From positions 1 through 64,000 of the forward strand of contig NZ_QDDJ01000014.1 in assembly GCF_003121625.1 (NCBI RefSeq): a stretch of DNA of 64,000 nucleotides, in the 5' to 3' direction. The stretch is from Ornithinimicrobium cavernae (GTDB lineage: Bacteria; Actinomycetota; Actinomycetes; Actinomycetales; Dermatophilaceae). Shown one piece after another: positions 43,970 through 52,666 of the stretch; positions within the stretch are counted from its first letter, which is position 1; every line of letters starts with the position of its first letter. The notes beneath the pieces are model-generated. The model worked only from the letters and a program-made list of their open reading frames with translations, was not told the DNA's origin and searched no databases. Both the position numbers and the translations under genes were made by a program.

Positions 43970-44050
43970 CGCCAGGACGGAGTCCTGGCGATCCCGCGGA
44001 CGGAGTCCGTGGAAATCTGTGGAGCGGTGCGGACCGGGGACGCAGTCCCC
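43970..44050. repeat. three triloop hairpins between nusG and rplK
   Basis: CGCCAGGAC/GTCCTGGCG (43970-43990, perfect), CGCGGAC/GTCCGTG (43995-44011, one mismatch) and GGGGAC/GTCCCC (44036-44050), each with a 3-base loop GGA or GCA. All share a GGAC-x3-GTCC core. Likely transcript-processing or attenuation sites. Confidence 0.55.
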
Positions 44051-44057
44051 TGACCGA

Positions 44058-45002
44058 CTACAGCTTGGCGACCTGGTTGAACGACAGCTCGACCGGTGTC
44101 TCGCGGCCGAAGATCGAGACCAGGACCTTGAGCTTCTGGCTCTCGGGGATGATCTCGGAGATCGTGGCAGGCAGGGTCTCGAACGGACCCTCCATGACGG
44201 TGACGGACTCGCCGACCTCGAAGTCGACCTCCGGGGAGCTCGTCCGGGTCGACGGGGTGGCGGCACCGGCCGCGGCGCCCTCGGCCGCGTCACCGCTCGG
44301 CGTGGTCTCGAACACCGGCGCCAGCATGCTGATGACCTCGTCGATGCTCAGCGGCACCGGCTGGTGGGCGTTGCCGACGAAGCCCGTGACGCCCGGCGTG
44401 TGCCGGACGGCACCCCAGGACTCGTCGGTCAGGTCCATCCGGACCAGGACGTAACCGGGCATCCGGACGCGGCGGACCTGCTTGCGCACGCCCGACTTGA
44501 TCTCGGTGACCTCCTCCATCGGCACCTCGACCTGGAAGATGTAGTCCTCCATGTTGAGGCTGGTGGCGCGGGTCTCCAGGTTGACCTTGACGCGGTTCTC
44601 GTAGCCGGCATAGGAGTGGATGACGTACCAGTCACCGAACTGACCCTCCAGGGTCGCGCGGAACTCCTCCATCGGGTCGCCAGCGGGCTCCTCGTCGACA
44701 GAGGGCTCGTCGTCAGCCGCAGCGGGCTCCTCGTCGGCAGAGGGCTCGTCGTCAGCCGCAGCGGGCTCCTCGTCGACAGAAGGCTCGTCATCCGCCGCAG
44801 CCGTCTCGTCGCCCTCGGCAGACGCGTCGTCCTCGTCGCCCGAGGCAGGGTCCTCCTGCTCGACGTCGACCTCGCCAGCCGGCGCGTCGGCATACTCCTC
44901 GGTGGCCTCGGTGTCCACGGGCTGCTCCGCCGCGGAGTCCTCTGGGGTCACCTCCGCGACCTCGGGCGCCTCGTCGGCGTTGTTGGTCCACTGCTCGGAC
45001 AT
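44058..45002 (-). CDS. nusG: transcription factor NusG with acidic repeat-bearing N-terminus
   Basis: A 314-residue protein. Residues 1-112 are acidic and low complexity and include three near-identical 13-residue units ending [10 protein letters not shown] or [10 protein letters not shown] (about 69-106). The NGN domain is 123-232 ([33 protein letters not shown]). A short Ala/Thr-rich linker follows, then the KOW domain at 262-314 ([21 protein letters not shown]). NusG ties RNA polymerase to Rho and to S10 for transcription-translation coupling. The tail repeats are unlike E. coli NusG but resemble the extended actinobacterial form. It follows secE by 84 bases. Confidence 0.97.
   Translation of the reverse strand: MSEQWTNNADEAPEVAEVTPEDSAAEQPVDTEATEEYADAPAGEVDVEQEDPASGDEDDASAEGDETAAADDEPSVDEEPAAADDEPSADEEPAAADDEPSVDEEPAGDPMEEFRATLEGQFGDWYVIHSYAGYENRVKVNLETRATSLNMEDYIFQVEVPMEEVTEIKSGVRKQVRRVRMPGYVLVRMDLTDESWGAVRHTPGVTGFVGNAHQPVPLSIDEVISMLAPVFETTPSGDAAEGAAAGAATPSTRTSSPEVDFEVGESVTVMEGPFETLPATISEIIPESQKLKVLVSIFGRETPVELSFNQVAKL
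44681..44797. repeat. 39-bp tandem repeat inside nusG, three copies
   Basis: CAGCGGGCTCCTCGTCG recurs at 44681, 44720 and 44759, an exact 39-base period (13 codons). The units differ at only a few bases, mostly at the codon that switches Ser-Val to Ser-Ala. Such in-frame repeats can change copy number without breaking the gene. Confidence 0.8.
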
Positions 45003-45086
45003 GGCTACTTCCTCACTACTGACTCGGGCGGATCGGTCGTCGTGACGACCGGGGACGGTCGCCGGGCGACCACACGGACTGGCTGA

Positions 45087-45335
45087 TCAGCCGCCGAAGG
45101 TGAAGTCGACGACCCGCGTGAAGATCTGGTCCAGACCCACGACGAAGCCCATGATCACCAGCACGAACACCAGCACGACGATCGTGTAGGTGATCAGCTC
45201 GCGCTGCGTGGGGCGGTGCACCTTGCGCAGCTCGGCCATGACCTGTGCCACATAGGTGGTGGGACGTGGCGGTCCTCCGGCCTGGGGGTGGCCCCGGTCG
45301 ACACCCTGGGTGTCACGGGCGCTTGTCTCAGACAC
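45087..45335 (-). CDS. secE: protein translocase subunit SecE
   Basis: An 82-residue single-span protein of the SecYEG channel. VAQVMAELRKVHRPTQRELI is the amphipathic helix and TIVVLVFVLVIMGFVVGLDQ the membrane segment. The GTG at 45335 follows AAGGAAGG and gives a normal length. It is between tRNA-Trp and nusG, as in other actinobacteria. Confidence 0.96.
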   Translation of the reverse strand: MSETSARDTQGVDRGHPQAGGPPRPTTYVAQVMAELRKVHRPTQRELITYTIVVLVFVLVIMGFVVGLDQIFTRVVDFTFGG

Positions 45336-45404
45336 GGATAACCTTCCTTTGCCCTCGTGGTTGGGCATGGCGTTGTCGGCAGCGACCAGCCAGGTCGCGT
45401 CGCG

Positions 45405-45477
45405 CAGGGCACGAGGGACTCGAACCCCCAACCGCTGGTTTTGGAGACCAGTGCTCTACCAATTGAGCTAGTGCCCT
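45405..45477 (-). tRNA. trpT: tRNA-Trp (CCA anticodon)
   Basis: 73 bases with complete cloverleaf: acceptor AGGGCAC/GTGCCCT, D arm GCTCAATTGGTAGAGC, anticodon arm CTGGT/ACCAG around CTCCAAA, T arm GGGGG-TTCGAGT-CCCTC. Anticodon CCA. It sits directly upstream of secE, the usual actinobacterial arrangement. Confidence 0.95.
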
Positions 45478-45597
45478 AGGTGCTGCCGGGGCCTCGGTGG
45501 GCAGGCTCCAGCATGGGATGCGTCAACACCCGAGGAGTCAGTCTACGCGATCAGGCCGGGTCCGTGCGAACCCGGCCGCCGATGGTTGAATGTCGGG

Positions 45598-46815
45598 GTG
45601 ACCGAGAGCACCCAGACGCCCCGCATCTCCACCCGTATCGGCTCGATCGCCGAGTCTGCCACCCTGGCGGTCGACGCCAAGGCCAAGGCGCTCAAGGCGC
45701 AGGGCCGCCCGGTGATCGGCTTCGGGGCCGGCGAGCCCGACTTCCCGACGCCCGACTACATCGTGGCCGCTGCGGTCGCCGCCTCCCAGGACCCGGTGAA
45801 CCACCGCTACTCCCCCGCCGGTGGCCTGCCGGACCTGAAGGTCGCCATCGTCGACAAGACCCAGCGGGACAGCGGGTATGCCGTGGAGCCGGCCAACGTG
45901 CTCGTCACCAACGGCGGCAAGCAGGCGGTCTACAACACCTTCGCCACCCTGCTCGACCCGGGTGACGAGGTCATTCTGCCGACCCCCTACTGGACGACCT
46001 ACCCGGAGTCGATCCGGCTGGCCGGTGGCGTGCCGGTCGACGTGTTCGCCGGCGCGGACCAGGGTTACCTGGTGACGGTCGACCAGCTCGAGGCGGCCCG
46101 GACCGAGCGCACCAAGGTGCTGCTGTTCTGCTCGCCGTCCAACCCCACCGGAGCGGTCTACCCGCCCGAGCAGGTGGAGGCGATCGGTCGCTGGGCGGTG
46201 CAGCACGGCCTCTGGGTCGTGACGGACGAGATCTACGAGCACCTGCTCTACGACGGCGCCACCGCCCCCTCGCTCCCGGTGCTGGTGCCCGAGCTCGCGG
46301 ACACCTGCGTGGTCCTCAACGGCGTCGCCAAGACCTACGCGATGACCGGGTGGCGCGTCGGCTGGATGCTGGGCCCCAAGGACGTCGTCAAGGCCGCCAC
46401 CAACCTGCAGTCGCACGCGACCTCCAACGTCGCCAACGTCTCCCAGCGTGCCGCCATCGCCGCGCTCCAGGGGTCCCTGGAGGCGGTCGACGAGATGCGC
46501 ACCGCCTTCGACCGGCGTCGCCAGACCATGGTGTCGATGCTCAACGAGATCGACGGGGTCGAGTGCCCGACCCCGCAGGGCGCGTTCTACGCCTACCCCA
46601 GTGTCGCGGGCGTGCTGGGACGCACGATCCGCGGTCGCACCCCGCAGACCTCCGTCGAGCTGGCCGAGATCATCCTCGAGGAGGTCGAGGTCGCGGTGGT
46701 GCCCGGCGAGGCGTTCGGGCCCTCCGGCTACCTGCGGTTGTCGTACGCCCTGGGTGACAACGACCTCGCCGAGGGTGTGGGCCGCATCCAGGAGCTGCTG
46801 CGCGGGGCGCGCTGA
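45598..46815 (+). CDS. class I/II PLP-dependent aminotransferase
   Basis: A 405-residue enzyme of the aspartate aminotransferase type. [15 protein letters not shown] near the N-terminus, [16 protein letters not shown], the PLP segment SNPTGAVY and [11 protein letters not shown], and the Schiff-base Lys in [19 protein letters not shown]. These match bacterial AspC-like enzymes of the Ib subgroup, which use aspartate or aromatic substrates; substrate is unproven. Start choice is uncertain: the GTG at 45598 precedes the conserved sequence, a TTG at 45586 is possible, and neither has a clear ribosome-binding site. It is divergent from tRNA-Trp. Confidence 0.9.
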   Translation: MTESTQTPRISTRIGSIAESATLAVDAKAKALKAQGRPVIGFGAGEPDFPTPDYIVAAAVAASQDPVNHRYSPAGGLPDLKVAIVDKTQRDSGYAVEPANVLVTNGGKQAVYNTFATLLDPGDEVILPTPYWTTYPESIRLAGGVPVDVFAGADQGYLVTVDQLEAARTERTKVLLFCSPSNPTGAVYPPEQVEAIGRWAVQHGLWVVTDEIYEHLLYDGATAPSLPVLVPELADTCVVLNGVAKTYAMTGWRVGWMLGPKDVVKAATNLQSHATSNVANVSQRAAIAALQGSLEAVDEMRTAFDRRRQTMVSMLNEIDGVECPTPQGAFYAYPSVAGVLGRTIRGRTPQTSVELAEIILEEVEVAVVPGEAFGPSGYLRLSYALGDNDLAEGVGRIQELLRGAR

Positions 46816-46896
46816 GCCACCCGTGCCCCGGTCGAGACCCCGGCCGGCGCCACCTGCAGGACCGTGTGACCCGGCCAGTCTCGTGCCCGGGGCGGG

Positions 46897-47622
46897 CTAC
46901 TCGTCGCCGCGGAGCTGGAACCGGGACAGGCGCCGGCCCGCGACGTAGCAGCCTGCGACGATCACCACGAGGCTGGCGAGCCACGCATACGTGACAGGCA
47001 GGTTGCCGGCGACCAGGTTGAGCGAGTCGTCGAGTCCCTCGGCGATGCGCCGGCCGAAGGCGGACACGCTCACGAAGCGCAGCCCGGACAACCACGACGC
47101 GAGCAGCCCCTCGAAGACCAGGACGTAGATCAGCCCGGAGATCATGCCGTGGCGGTTGATCGCCGACAGCATGACGAACGCGGCGCAGTAGGCGGTGCCG
47201 GCCACTGCCGCGCCGACCGCCACCGCGAGCGCCTGCCCCAGCTGGGACGGGTCGAGGATCAGGCCGGCGACGAACAGCGACCCGGCCCCGAGGACCACGG
47301 TGACCGCCACGGCGACGACCAGCTTGCTCAGCGCCACGACATAGCGGGACACCGGCTTGGACAGCAGGTAGACGATCGACCCGTCGTCGATCTCGGGCCC
47401 CAGGACGCCGGTGGTGACGAGCAGGGAGACCAGCGGCAGCACCAGGCCCAGCCCGAACACCACGATGACCGGCTCGAACGAGGTCGCGGCGGCATCGCCC
47501 GAGGTGAGCACCTGCACGAGCAGGCACAGCCCCATGAGCAGCAGCGGGAGGGCGACCAGCACCCACCACCGCTTCTGACCGAACAGCGACTGGAACGCCA
47601 GCCGGGAGATCGTGCCGTTCAC
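46897..47622 (-). CDS. ABC exporter permease subunit
   Basis: A 241-residue membrane protein with about six hydrophobic segments (for example WWVLVALPLLLMGLCLLVQVL and VVALSKLVVAVAVTVVLGAG). It resembles ABC-2 family permeases of actinobacterial exporters. The GTG start at 47622 overlaps the preceding ATPase stop by four bases (GTGA). It is the last gene of a four-gene operon; no signal for substrate. Confidence 0.8.
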   Translation of the reverse strand: MNGTISRLAFQSLFGQKRWWVLVALPLLLMGLCLLVQVLTSGDAAATSFEPVIVVFGLGLVLPLVSLLVTTGVLGPEIDDGSIVYLLSKPVSRYVVALSKLVVAVAVTVVLGAGSLFVAGLILDPSQLGQALAVAVGAAVAGTAYCAAFVMLSAINRHGMISGLIYVLVFEGLLASWLSGLRFVSVSAFGRRIAEGLDDSLNLVAGNLPVTYAWLASLVVIVAGCYVAGRRLSRFQLRGDE

Positions 47623-48533
47623 GCGGACACCAGGTAGGCGAAGACCGACTCCAGCGACTCGTCCGTGGGCGTGACCTCACGCAGGCTGATCCGGTGGTCC
47701 CGGGCCAGTCGCGGCAGCGCGACGGCGAACTCCCCGAAGTCGGTCACCTGCACCTGCACCCCTCCCCGGGGTTCGAGCTGGACACCGGCGACGCTCTCCG
47801 CAGCCATCAGCACCGTCGCCAGCCGCCGGTCGTCGCTGCTGCGGACCAGGTAGACGTTGGGACGGTCGGTCATCAGCCGTCGGATCGCCCCGAAGTCGCC
47901 GGAGGCGGCGTGCCGGCCGGAGACGATGACCTCGATGTGCCGTGCGATCTGCTCGACCTCCTCGAGGATGTGCGAGCTGAACAGCACCGTCCGGCCCTCC
48001 GCGCCCATCCGGGTGAGGAGCTCCATCAGGTGCATCCGCTGCCGCGGGTCGACGCCGTTGAACGGCTCGTCGAGCAGGAGCACCGCGGGGTCGTGCACGA
48101 GGGCGGCCGCCAGCTTGATCCGCTGGCGCATCCCCTTGGAGTAGGTGCTGATCAGCCGTCCGGCGGGCTCCACCAGGTCGACGATGCCCAGGGCCCGCTC
48201 GGTCGCCTCCCCCGGCGAGGACAGCTTGTGCAGCTCGGCGTTGGCCCGGACGAACTGTCGGCCGCTCAGGTAACCGAAGCTGGCCTCGCGTTCGGGCACC
48301 AGGCCGATCGCGCGGTAGACCGACACGTTGCCCCACACGGGGGTGCCGTCCAGGAGCACCGTGCCGGCCGAGGGCGCGAGGAACCCGGACATCATCGCGA
48401 TGAGGGTGGTCTTGCCGGCCCCGTTGGGCCCCAGCAGCCCGGTCACGCCCGGCCCGATCTGCATGGACACGTCGTTGACCGCCACGACGTTGCCGTACCA
48501 GCGCGACGTGTTCGCCAGCTCGAGGACGCTCAT
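47619..48533 (-). CDS. ABC exporter ATP-binding protein
   Basis: A 304-residue ATPase. Walker A LGPNGAGKTTLIA (about 33-45), signature YSKGMRQRIKLAAAL, Walker B LLLDEPFNGVDP. The last 100 residues are a C-terminal extension typical of multi-domain exporters. Its ATG at 48533 overlaps the previous permease by four bases (ATGA). Paired with the permease downstream. Confidence 0.9.
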   Translation of the reverse strand: MSVLELANTSRWYGNVVAVNDVSMQIGPGVTGLLGPNGAGKTTLIAMMSGFLAPSAGTVLLDGTPVWGNVSVYRAIGLVPEREASFGYLSGRQFVRANAELHKLSSPGEATERALGIVDLVEPAGRLISTYSKGMRQRIKLAAALVHDPAVLLLDEPFNGVDPRQRMHLMELLTRMGAEGRTVLFSSHILEEVEQIARHIEVIVSGRHAASGDFGAIRRLMTDRPNVYLVRSSDDRRLATVLMAAESVAGVQLEPRGGVQVQVTDFGEFAVALPRLARDHRISLREVTPTDESLESVFAYLVSA

Positions 48534-49429
48534 CGGCCCGCCTGCTTCCGGTAGTAGCGGACGAGGAGCCAGAGCCCGCCGGCGACGAGGGCGAGCGAGA
48601 CCGCGAGGTAGAGCAGCCCCCAGCCGGTCGTGTCCGGCGGCACCTGGAAGGAGCTCTGCCCGCCGAGCAGCTCGACCTGCACGCCGTCGACCAGGGAGAA
48701 CGGGGAGAACAGGCCCGCCAGCAGCCCCGCCGTCTCGTTGCCCGCCTCCGCGGTGATCGCCTGCACGGCCGTGACCACCCCGGTGCTGACCAGCAGCGCG
48801 ATGATCGTGACGCCCACCGCCAGGCCACGCCGACGCGTGTGCGAGGCGACCAGCCCCGACAGGGTCGCCAGCACCGCGGACAGCAGCACGATCCCGACCA
48901 CGGCGGCAAAGAAGTCTCTCGACTGCTCGGCGATGTCCGCCTCGGCGGTGAGGGCACCGACATACAGCACGATGACCGGCAGCGCGATGAAGAGCAGGAT
49001 GGCCACGAAGAGCGAGGCCCAACGGACCAGGGCGTAGGCCGTGGAGCTGAGTGGACGCGCGAGGTACAGCGAGATGGCCCCGGACCTCAGGTCGCGGGAG
49101 AAGAGCACCGGCGCCTGCGCCGCCACGAAGATGACGATGATGAGCATCAGCGTCACCGGGTAGGTGCCGTAGTTCAGGAGGGGCTCGGTCAGCCTGAGGG
49201 TGACCATCACGGCCACCATGATCGCCGCGGGGACGACCATCAGCGCGAGCAGTGTCATCGGCAGACCCTTGGCGCGACCGGAGCGGCCGATGCCGTAGGC
49301 GTTGAGCAGGCCCGTCACGAACAGCGAGCGTGCCGCAGCATCGGTGTCGAGCCGCGGCCCGGTGTAGGGCCGGTAACCGATGTCGTGGATGACACCTCCC
49401 GGCCGCGGTGCCTCAGTGGGCAGCGCCAT
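48530..49429 (-). CDS. ABC exporter permease subunit
   Basis: A 299-residue membrane protein. The hydrophilic N-terminus (GGVIHDIGYRPYTGPRLD) is followed by about six membrane segments and ends WLLVRYYRKQAGR. It has the character of ABC-2 permeases of antibiotic or lipid exporters. The upstream ATPase overlaps its start by 17 bases, so the pair is translationally coupled. Cargo unknown. Confidence 0.82.
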   Translation of the reverse strand: MALPTEAPRPGGVIHDIGYRPYTGPRLDTDAAARSLFVTGLLNAYGIGRSGRAKGLPMTLLALMVVPAAIMVAVMVTLRLTEPLLNYGTYPVTLMLIIVIFVAAQAPVLFSRDLRSGAISLYLARPLSSTAYALVRWASLFVAILLFIALPVIVLYVGALTAEADIAEQSRDFFAAVVGIVLLSAVLATLSGLVASHTRRRGLAVGVTIIALLVSTGVVTAVQAITAEAGNETAGLLAGLFSPFSLVDGVQVELLGGQSSFQVPPDTTGWGLLYLAVSLALVAGGLWLLVRYYRKQAGR

Positions 49430-50342
49430 GACCCGCCTCCTCCCGGAACACGTCCTCGATGCGTCGGTGGTCGGCAGCCAGCCGGACCAGCCCGACACCC
49501 ACGTCGACCGCCGTGTCCCGGACCAGGTCGTGCAGGTCGGTCCGGCCGGGGGCGTTGATCTCGATGAGCGGGCCGCGCGGGCGGCACGGGATGCCCTGCG
49601 CCGCGAGGCGCTCCCCCATCGCGGTCTGGGCGTCGCCCTCGCCCAGCACCTCGATGAGCAGCAGCCCGGTGTCGGACGTGAACTCGGTGGTGGCCGAGGA
49701 GCGCAGCAGGTGGCCGCCGTCCAGGACGACGACGTGGTCGCTGACGCGCTCCAGCTCCCCGAGCAGGTGGGAGGTGACCAGCACGGAGATGCCGAAGTCA
49801 CGGCCGATCTTGCTCACCAGCGCGAGCATGTCATCGCGGGCAGCGGGGTCCAGGCCGTTGGTCGGCTCGTCCAGGAAGACGAGCTGCGGGTCGTGGGCCA
49901 GGGCCTGCGCGAGCTTGGCACGCTGCTTCATGCCGGTGGAGTAGCCGCCCATCAGCCGGTAGCGCTCCTCCGCGAGGCCGACGTGACGGAGCACGTCGGC
50001 GGCCCGCTCGCGCGCGGCGGTCGGCGGCAGCCCGGACATCCGCGCCATGTGCACCACGAAGTCGATCGCGCGCACGTCGGGAGGCAGGCAGTCGTGCTCC
50101 GGCATGTAGCCCACGACCGAACGGATGCGCTGCCCTTCGGCCCGGATGTCGTGCCCCAGGACCTGAGCGGTGCCCTGGGTCGCGGCGATGAGCCCGAGAA
50201 GGATCTTGATCAGGGTGGACTTGCCCGCGCCGTTGGCGCCGACCAGCCCCGTGACTCCCTCACCGATCGACAGGTCGAGCCCCTCGAGCGCAGTCACCTG
50301 CCCGTAGCGCTTGGTCAGGCCCTGTGTGTCGATGATCCCCAC
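49413..50342 (-). CDS. ABC exporter ATP-binding protein
   Basis: A 309-residue ATPase. Walker A VGANGAGKSTLIK, signature YSTGMKQRAKLAQAL, Walker B LVFLDEPTNGLDP, H-loop SHLLGELE. First gene of the overlapping four-gene run ATPase-permease-ATPase-permease. The GTG at 50342 is used; a TTG three codons upstream is an alternative. The presence of two ATPases and two permeases suggests a heteromeric exporter or two related ones. Confidence 0.9.
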   Translation of the reverse strand: MGIIDTQGLTKRYGQVTALEGLDLSIGEGVTGLVGANGAGKSTLIKILLGLIAATQGTAQVLGHDIRAEGQRIRSVVGYMPEHDCLPPDVRAIDFVVHMARMSGLPPTAARERAADVLRHVGLAEERYRLMGGYSTGMKQRAKLAQALAHDPQLVFLDEPTNGLDPAARDDMLALVSKIGRDFGISVLVTSHLLGELERVSDHVVVLDGGHLLRSSATTEFTSDTGLLLIEVLGEGDAQTAMGERLAAQGIPCRPRGPLIEINAPGRTDLHDLVRDTAVDVGVGLVRLAADHRRIEDVFREEAGHGAAH

Positions 50343-50415
50343 AGGGACCAACCTAGCGTGTGGGCGCGACCTTCCGGACCAGATTTTGTCCGCGTGCGCC
50401 GTCTGCCCTCAGCGC

Positions 50416-51201
50416 TCAGAACCCCTGCCAGGACAGTTTGCCGAGATAGGTCTCCCGGTAGTAGTTCTTCAGGTGCAGCCGGTCGGCGGCCGCCTCGTCG
50501 AGCAGCACCGTCACGTGGGCGTGCATCTGGAGGGCCGACGCGGGCCACCGGGCGCTCACCGGTCCCTCGACGAGCTGGTGGACCGCCTCCGCCTTCGCCG
50601 GCCCCAGAGCGACGAGCACGAGGTGCCGGGCGTCCAGGATGGTGCCGATCCCCTGCGTCACGCAGTGCCGCGGCACGGCGTCGATGTCACCACCGAAGAA
50701 CCGTGCGTTGTCGCGGCGGGTCTGCGGGGTCAGGGTCTTGACGCGCGTGCGCGAGACGAGGGACGACCCCGGCTCGTTGAAGGCGATGTGGCCGTCACTG
50801 CCCACCCCCAGGAGCTGCACGTCGACACCGCCGGCCGCGGCGATGGCCTGCTCGTAGGTGGCGCAGGCTCCCGGCAGGTCGGTGGCCCCGCAGTCCGGGC
50901 TCAGCACGTGCGCCGGGTCGATGTCGACGAGGTCGACGAACTCGCGGTCGATCACAGCGCGGTAGCTCTCGGGGTGGCCAGGCGGCAGACCGACGTACTC
51001 GTCGAGCAGGAAGGCCCGGCACCTGGCCAGGCTCAGCTCGCCGCGCCCCACCCGGTCGGCCAGCTCGCGGTAGATCGCCAGGGGGGTCGACCCCGTCGCC
51101 AGCCCCAGCACCGCGGCCGGGTCACGCCGGACGTGCTCGGCGATCGCGTCGGCACCGGCCCGACCGACCTGTGCCTCGTCCTCGAGGATCACCACCTCCA
51201 T
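50416..51201 (-). CDS. nagB: glucosamine-6-phosphate deaminase
   Basis: A 261-residue enzyme that turns glucosamine-6-phosphate into fructose-6-phosphate and ammonia. LGLATGSTPLAIYREL, LLDEYVGLPPGHPESY (catalytic Asp) and GVGSDGHIAFNEPGSS (Asp and His) are present. Length is usual. Its ATG shares one base with the stop of a 53-residue ORF (TGATG), and GAGGGG inside that ORF serves as ribosome-binding site. Confidence 0.95.
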   Translation of the reverse strand: MEVVILEDEAQVGRAGADAIAEHVRRDPAAVLGLATGSTPLAIYRELADRVGRGELSLARCRAFLLDEYVGLPPGHPESYRAVIDREFVDLVDIDPAHVLSPDCGATDLPGACATYEQAIAAAGGVDVQLLGVGSDGHIAFNEPGSSLVSRTRVKTLTPQTRRDNARFFGGDIDAVPRHCVTQGIGTILDARHLVLVALGPAKAEAVHQLVEGPVSARWPASALQMHAHVTVLLDEAAADRLHLKNYYRETYLGKLSWQGF

Positions 51202-51362
51202 CAGGGCATCCCCTCGATGAACCAGCGGGCCCGCGACCCGGGGTGGTGGCGGTCGACCGCACGGGTCCCGGCTTCCGCGGTGCGCGGCGCACCGGGTCCG
51301 GCCTGGCTGGGGACGACCGGTTGCGCCCCGGGGCGCAGCAGGTCGTCGTGGGAGATGGTCAT
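51201..51362 (-). CDS. small ORF coupled to nagB
   Basis: A 53-residue ORF (starts MTISHDDLLRPGAQPVVPS, ends RARWFIEGMP) with GAGGAG 7-10 bases before its ATG at 51362. Its TGA overlaps the nagB ATG. I do not recognise the sequence; it is Pro/Arg rich with no membrane segment. It may be a real small protein or a leader ORF that couples nagB translation. Confidence 0.5.
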   Translation of the reverse strand: MTISHDDLLRPGAQPVVPSQAGPGAPRTAEAGTRAVDRHHPGSRARWFIEGMP

Positions 51363-51589
51363 GCGTGGCTCCTCGGGTGTCGTCAGGGGGCGCGGTATGC
51401 CGTCCCGGGGGTCAAGTCTGACCTCTCGCCCTGCGGCGCGGGTCGGCACCCCTCGGTTGCCGCACGGGACACGCGTCGGCACCCCGACCCGGCCCCCTGA
51501 GACGGGACGGGCGCGCGGCCGGCGCGCCCGCGGCATACCCCTGCCTGTCCGGGGTGCCCGGCCGTGGGGTCGGTGGCATGGGGTAGACA

Positions 51590-52666
51590 GTGCGGATGGC
51601 CCGCTCCGTCCAGGCGCTCCCCAAGGCGCACCTGCACCTGCACTTCACGGGGTCCCTGCGGATCACCACGCTGCGCGCACTCGCCGACAAGCACGGGCTC
51701 CGGCTCCCCGCCGCCCTGGTGCAGGACTGGCCGCCGCGGCTGCGCGCGACGGACGAGCGGGGGTGGTTCCGGTTCCAGCGGCTGTATGACGCGGCCCGGG
51801 CCTGCGTGCAGGACGAGTCGGACATGCGACGGATCGTGCGCGAGGCCGCCGAGGACGATGCGGCCGAGGGGTCGCGCTGGTTGGAGATCCAGGTCGATCC
51901 CACCTCCTACGCGCCGTTCGTCGGCGGCCTCACCCCGGCGCTCGAGATCGTCCTCGACGAGGCCCGGGCCGCGAGCCGGGAGACGGCCACCGAGGTCGCC
52001 GTCATCGTGGCGGCCAGCCGCACGCGGCACCCGATGGATGCCCGGACCCTGGCGCGCCTCGCGGCGCAGTACGCCGGGGACGGGCCCGGCACCGTGGTCG
52101 GCTTCGGGCTGTCCAACGACGAGCGGCGCGGCGACACCGCGGAGTTCGAGCCCGCGTTCCGGATCGCCGGCCGGGCCGGCCTGGCCCGGGTGCCGCACGC
52201 CGGGGAGCTGCTCGGGCCCTCGCACGTCCGGGACGCGCTCGACCACCTGTCGCCGGACCGGCTCGGGCACGGTGTCCGCGCCACGGAGGACCCTGCCCTG
52301 CTGGAGTCCCTGGTGCGACGCGGGGTGACCCTCGAGGTGTGCCCGTCCAGCAACGTCGCGCTCGGCGTCTACGAGGAGCTGTCGCACGTCCCGCTGCGCC
52401 GGCTCGTCGACTCCGGTGTCGGCATCGCGCTGGGCGCCGACGACCCGCTGCTGTTCGGGTCGCGGCTGCTGGCGCAGTACGAGTCGGCGCGCACCGACCA
52501 CGGCCTGACCGACGAGGAGCTCGCCGAGCTGGCGCGCGGCTCCGTGCGCGGCAGCCGCGCGCCTGAGGCGACCCGGGCCGCCCTGCTGGCCGACATCGAC
52601 GCCTGGCTCGCCGCCCCCTCTGCGGACCGGTCGCCGAGCCGGGCAGGCGACGCGCTCAGAGGGTGA
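51590..52666 (+). CDS. adenosine deaminase
   Basis: A 358-residue metal-dependent hydrolase of the adenosine deaminase family. HLHLHFTGS at 14-22 (the HxH metal ligands and substrate loop), RVPHAGELLG (metal His and catalytic Glu), LGHGVRA (second His), and GADDPLLF (last metal Asp). The usual SSN signature is VCPSSNVALG. It deaminates adenosine to inosine, or a related purine. The GTG at 51590 is used; the ATG two codons in is a possible alternative. The 3' end overlaps the convergent murB by 11 bases. Confidence 0.88.
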   Translation: MRMARSVQALPKAHLHLHFTGSLRITTLRALADKHGLRLPAALVQDWPPRLRATDERGWFRFQRLYDAARACVQDESDMRRIVREAAEDDAAEGSRWLEIQVDPTSYAPFVGGLTPALEIVLDEARAASRETATEVAVIVAASRTRHPMDARTLARLAAQYAGDGPGTVVGFGLSNDERRGDTAEFEPAFRIAGRAGLARVPHAGELLGPSHVRDALDHLSPDRLGHGVRATEDPALLESLVRRGVTLEVCPSSNVALGVYEELSHVPLRRLVDSGVGIALGADDPLLFGSRLLAQYESARTDHGLTDEELAELARGSVRGSRAPEATRAALLADIDAWLAAPSADRSPSRAGDALRG

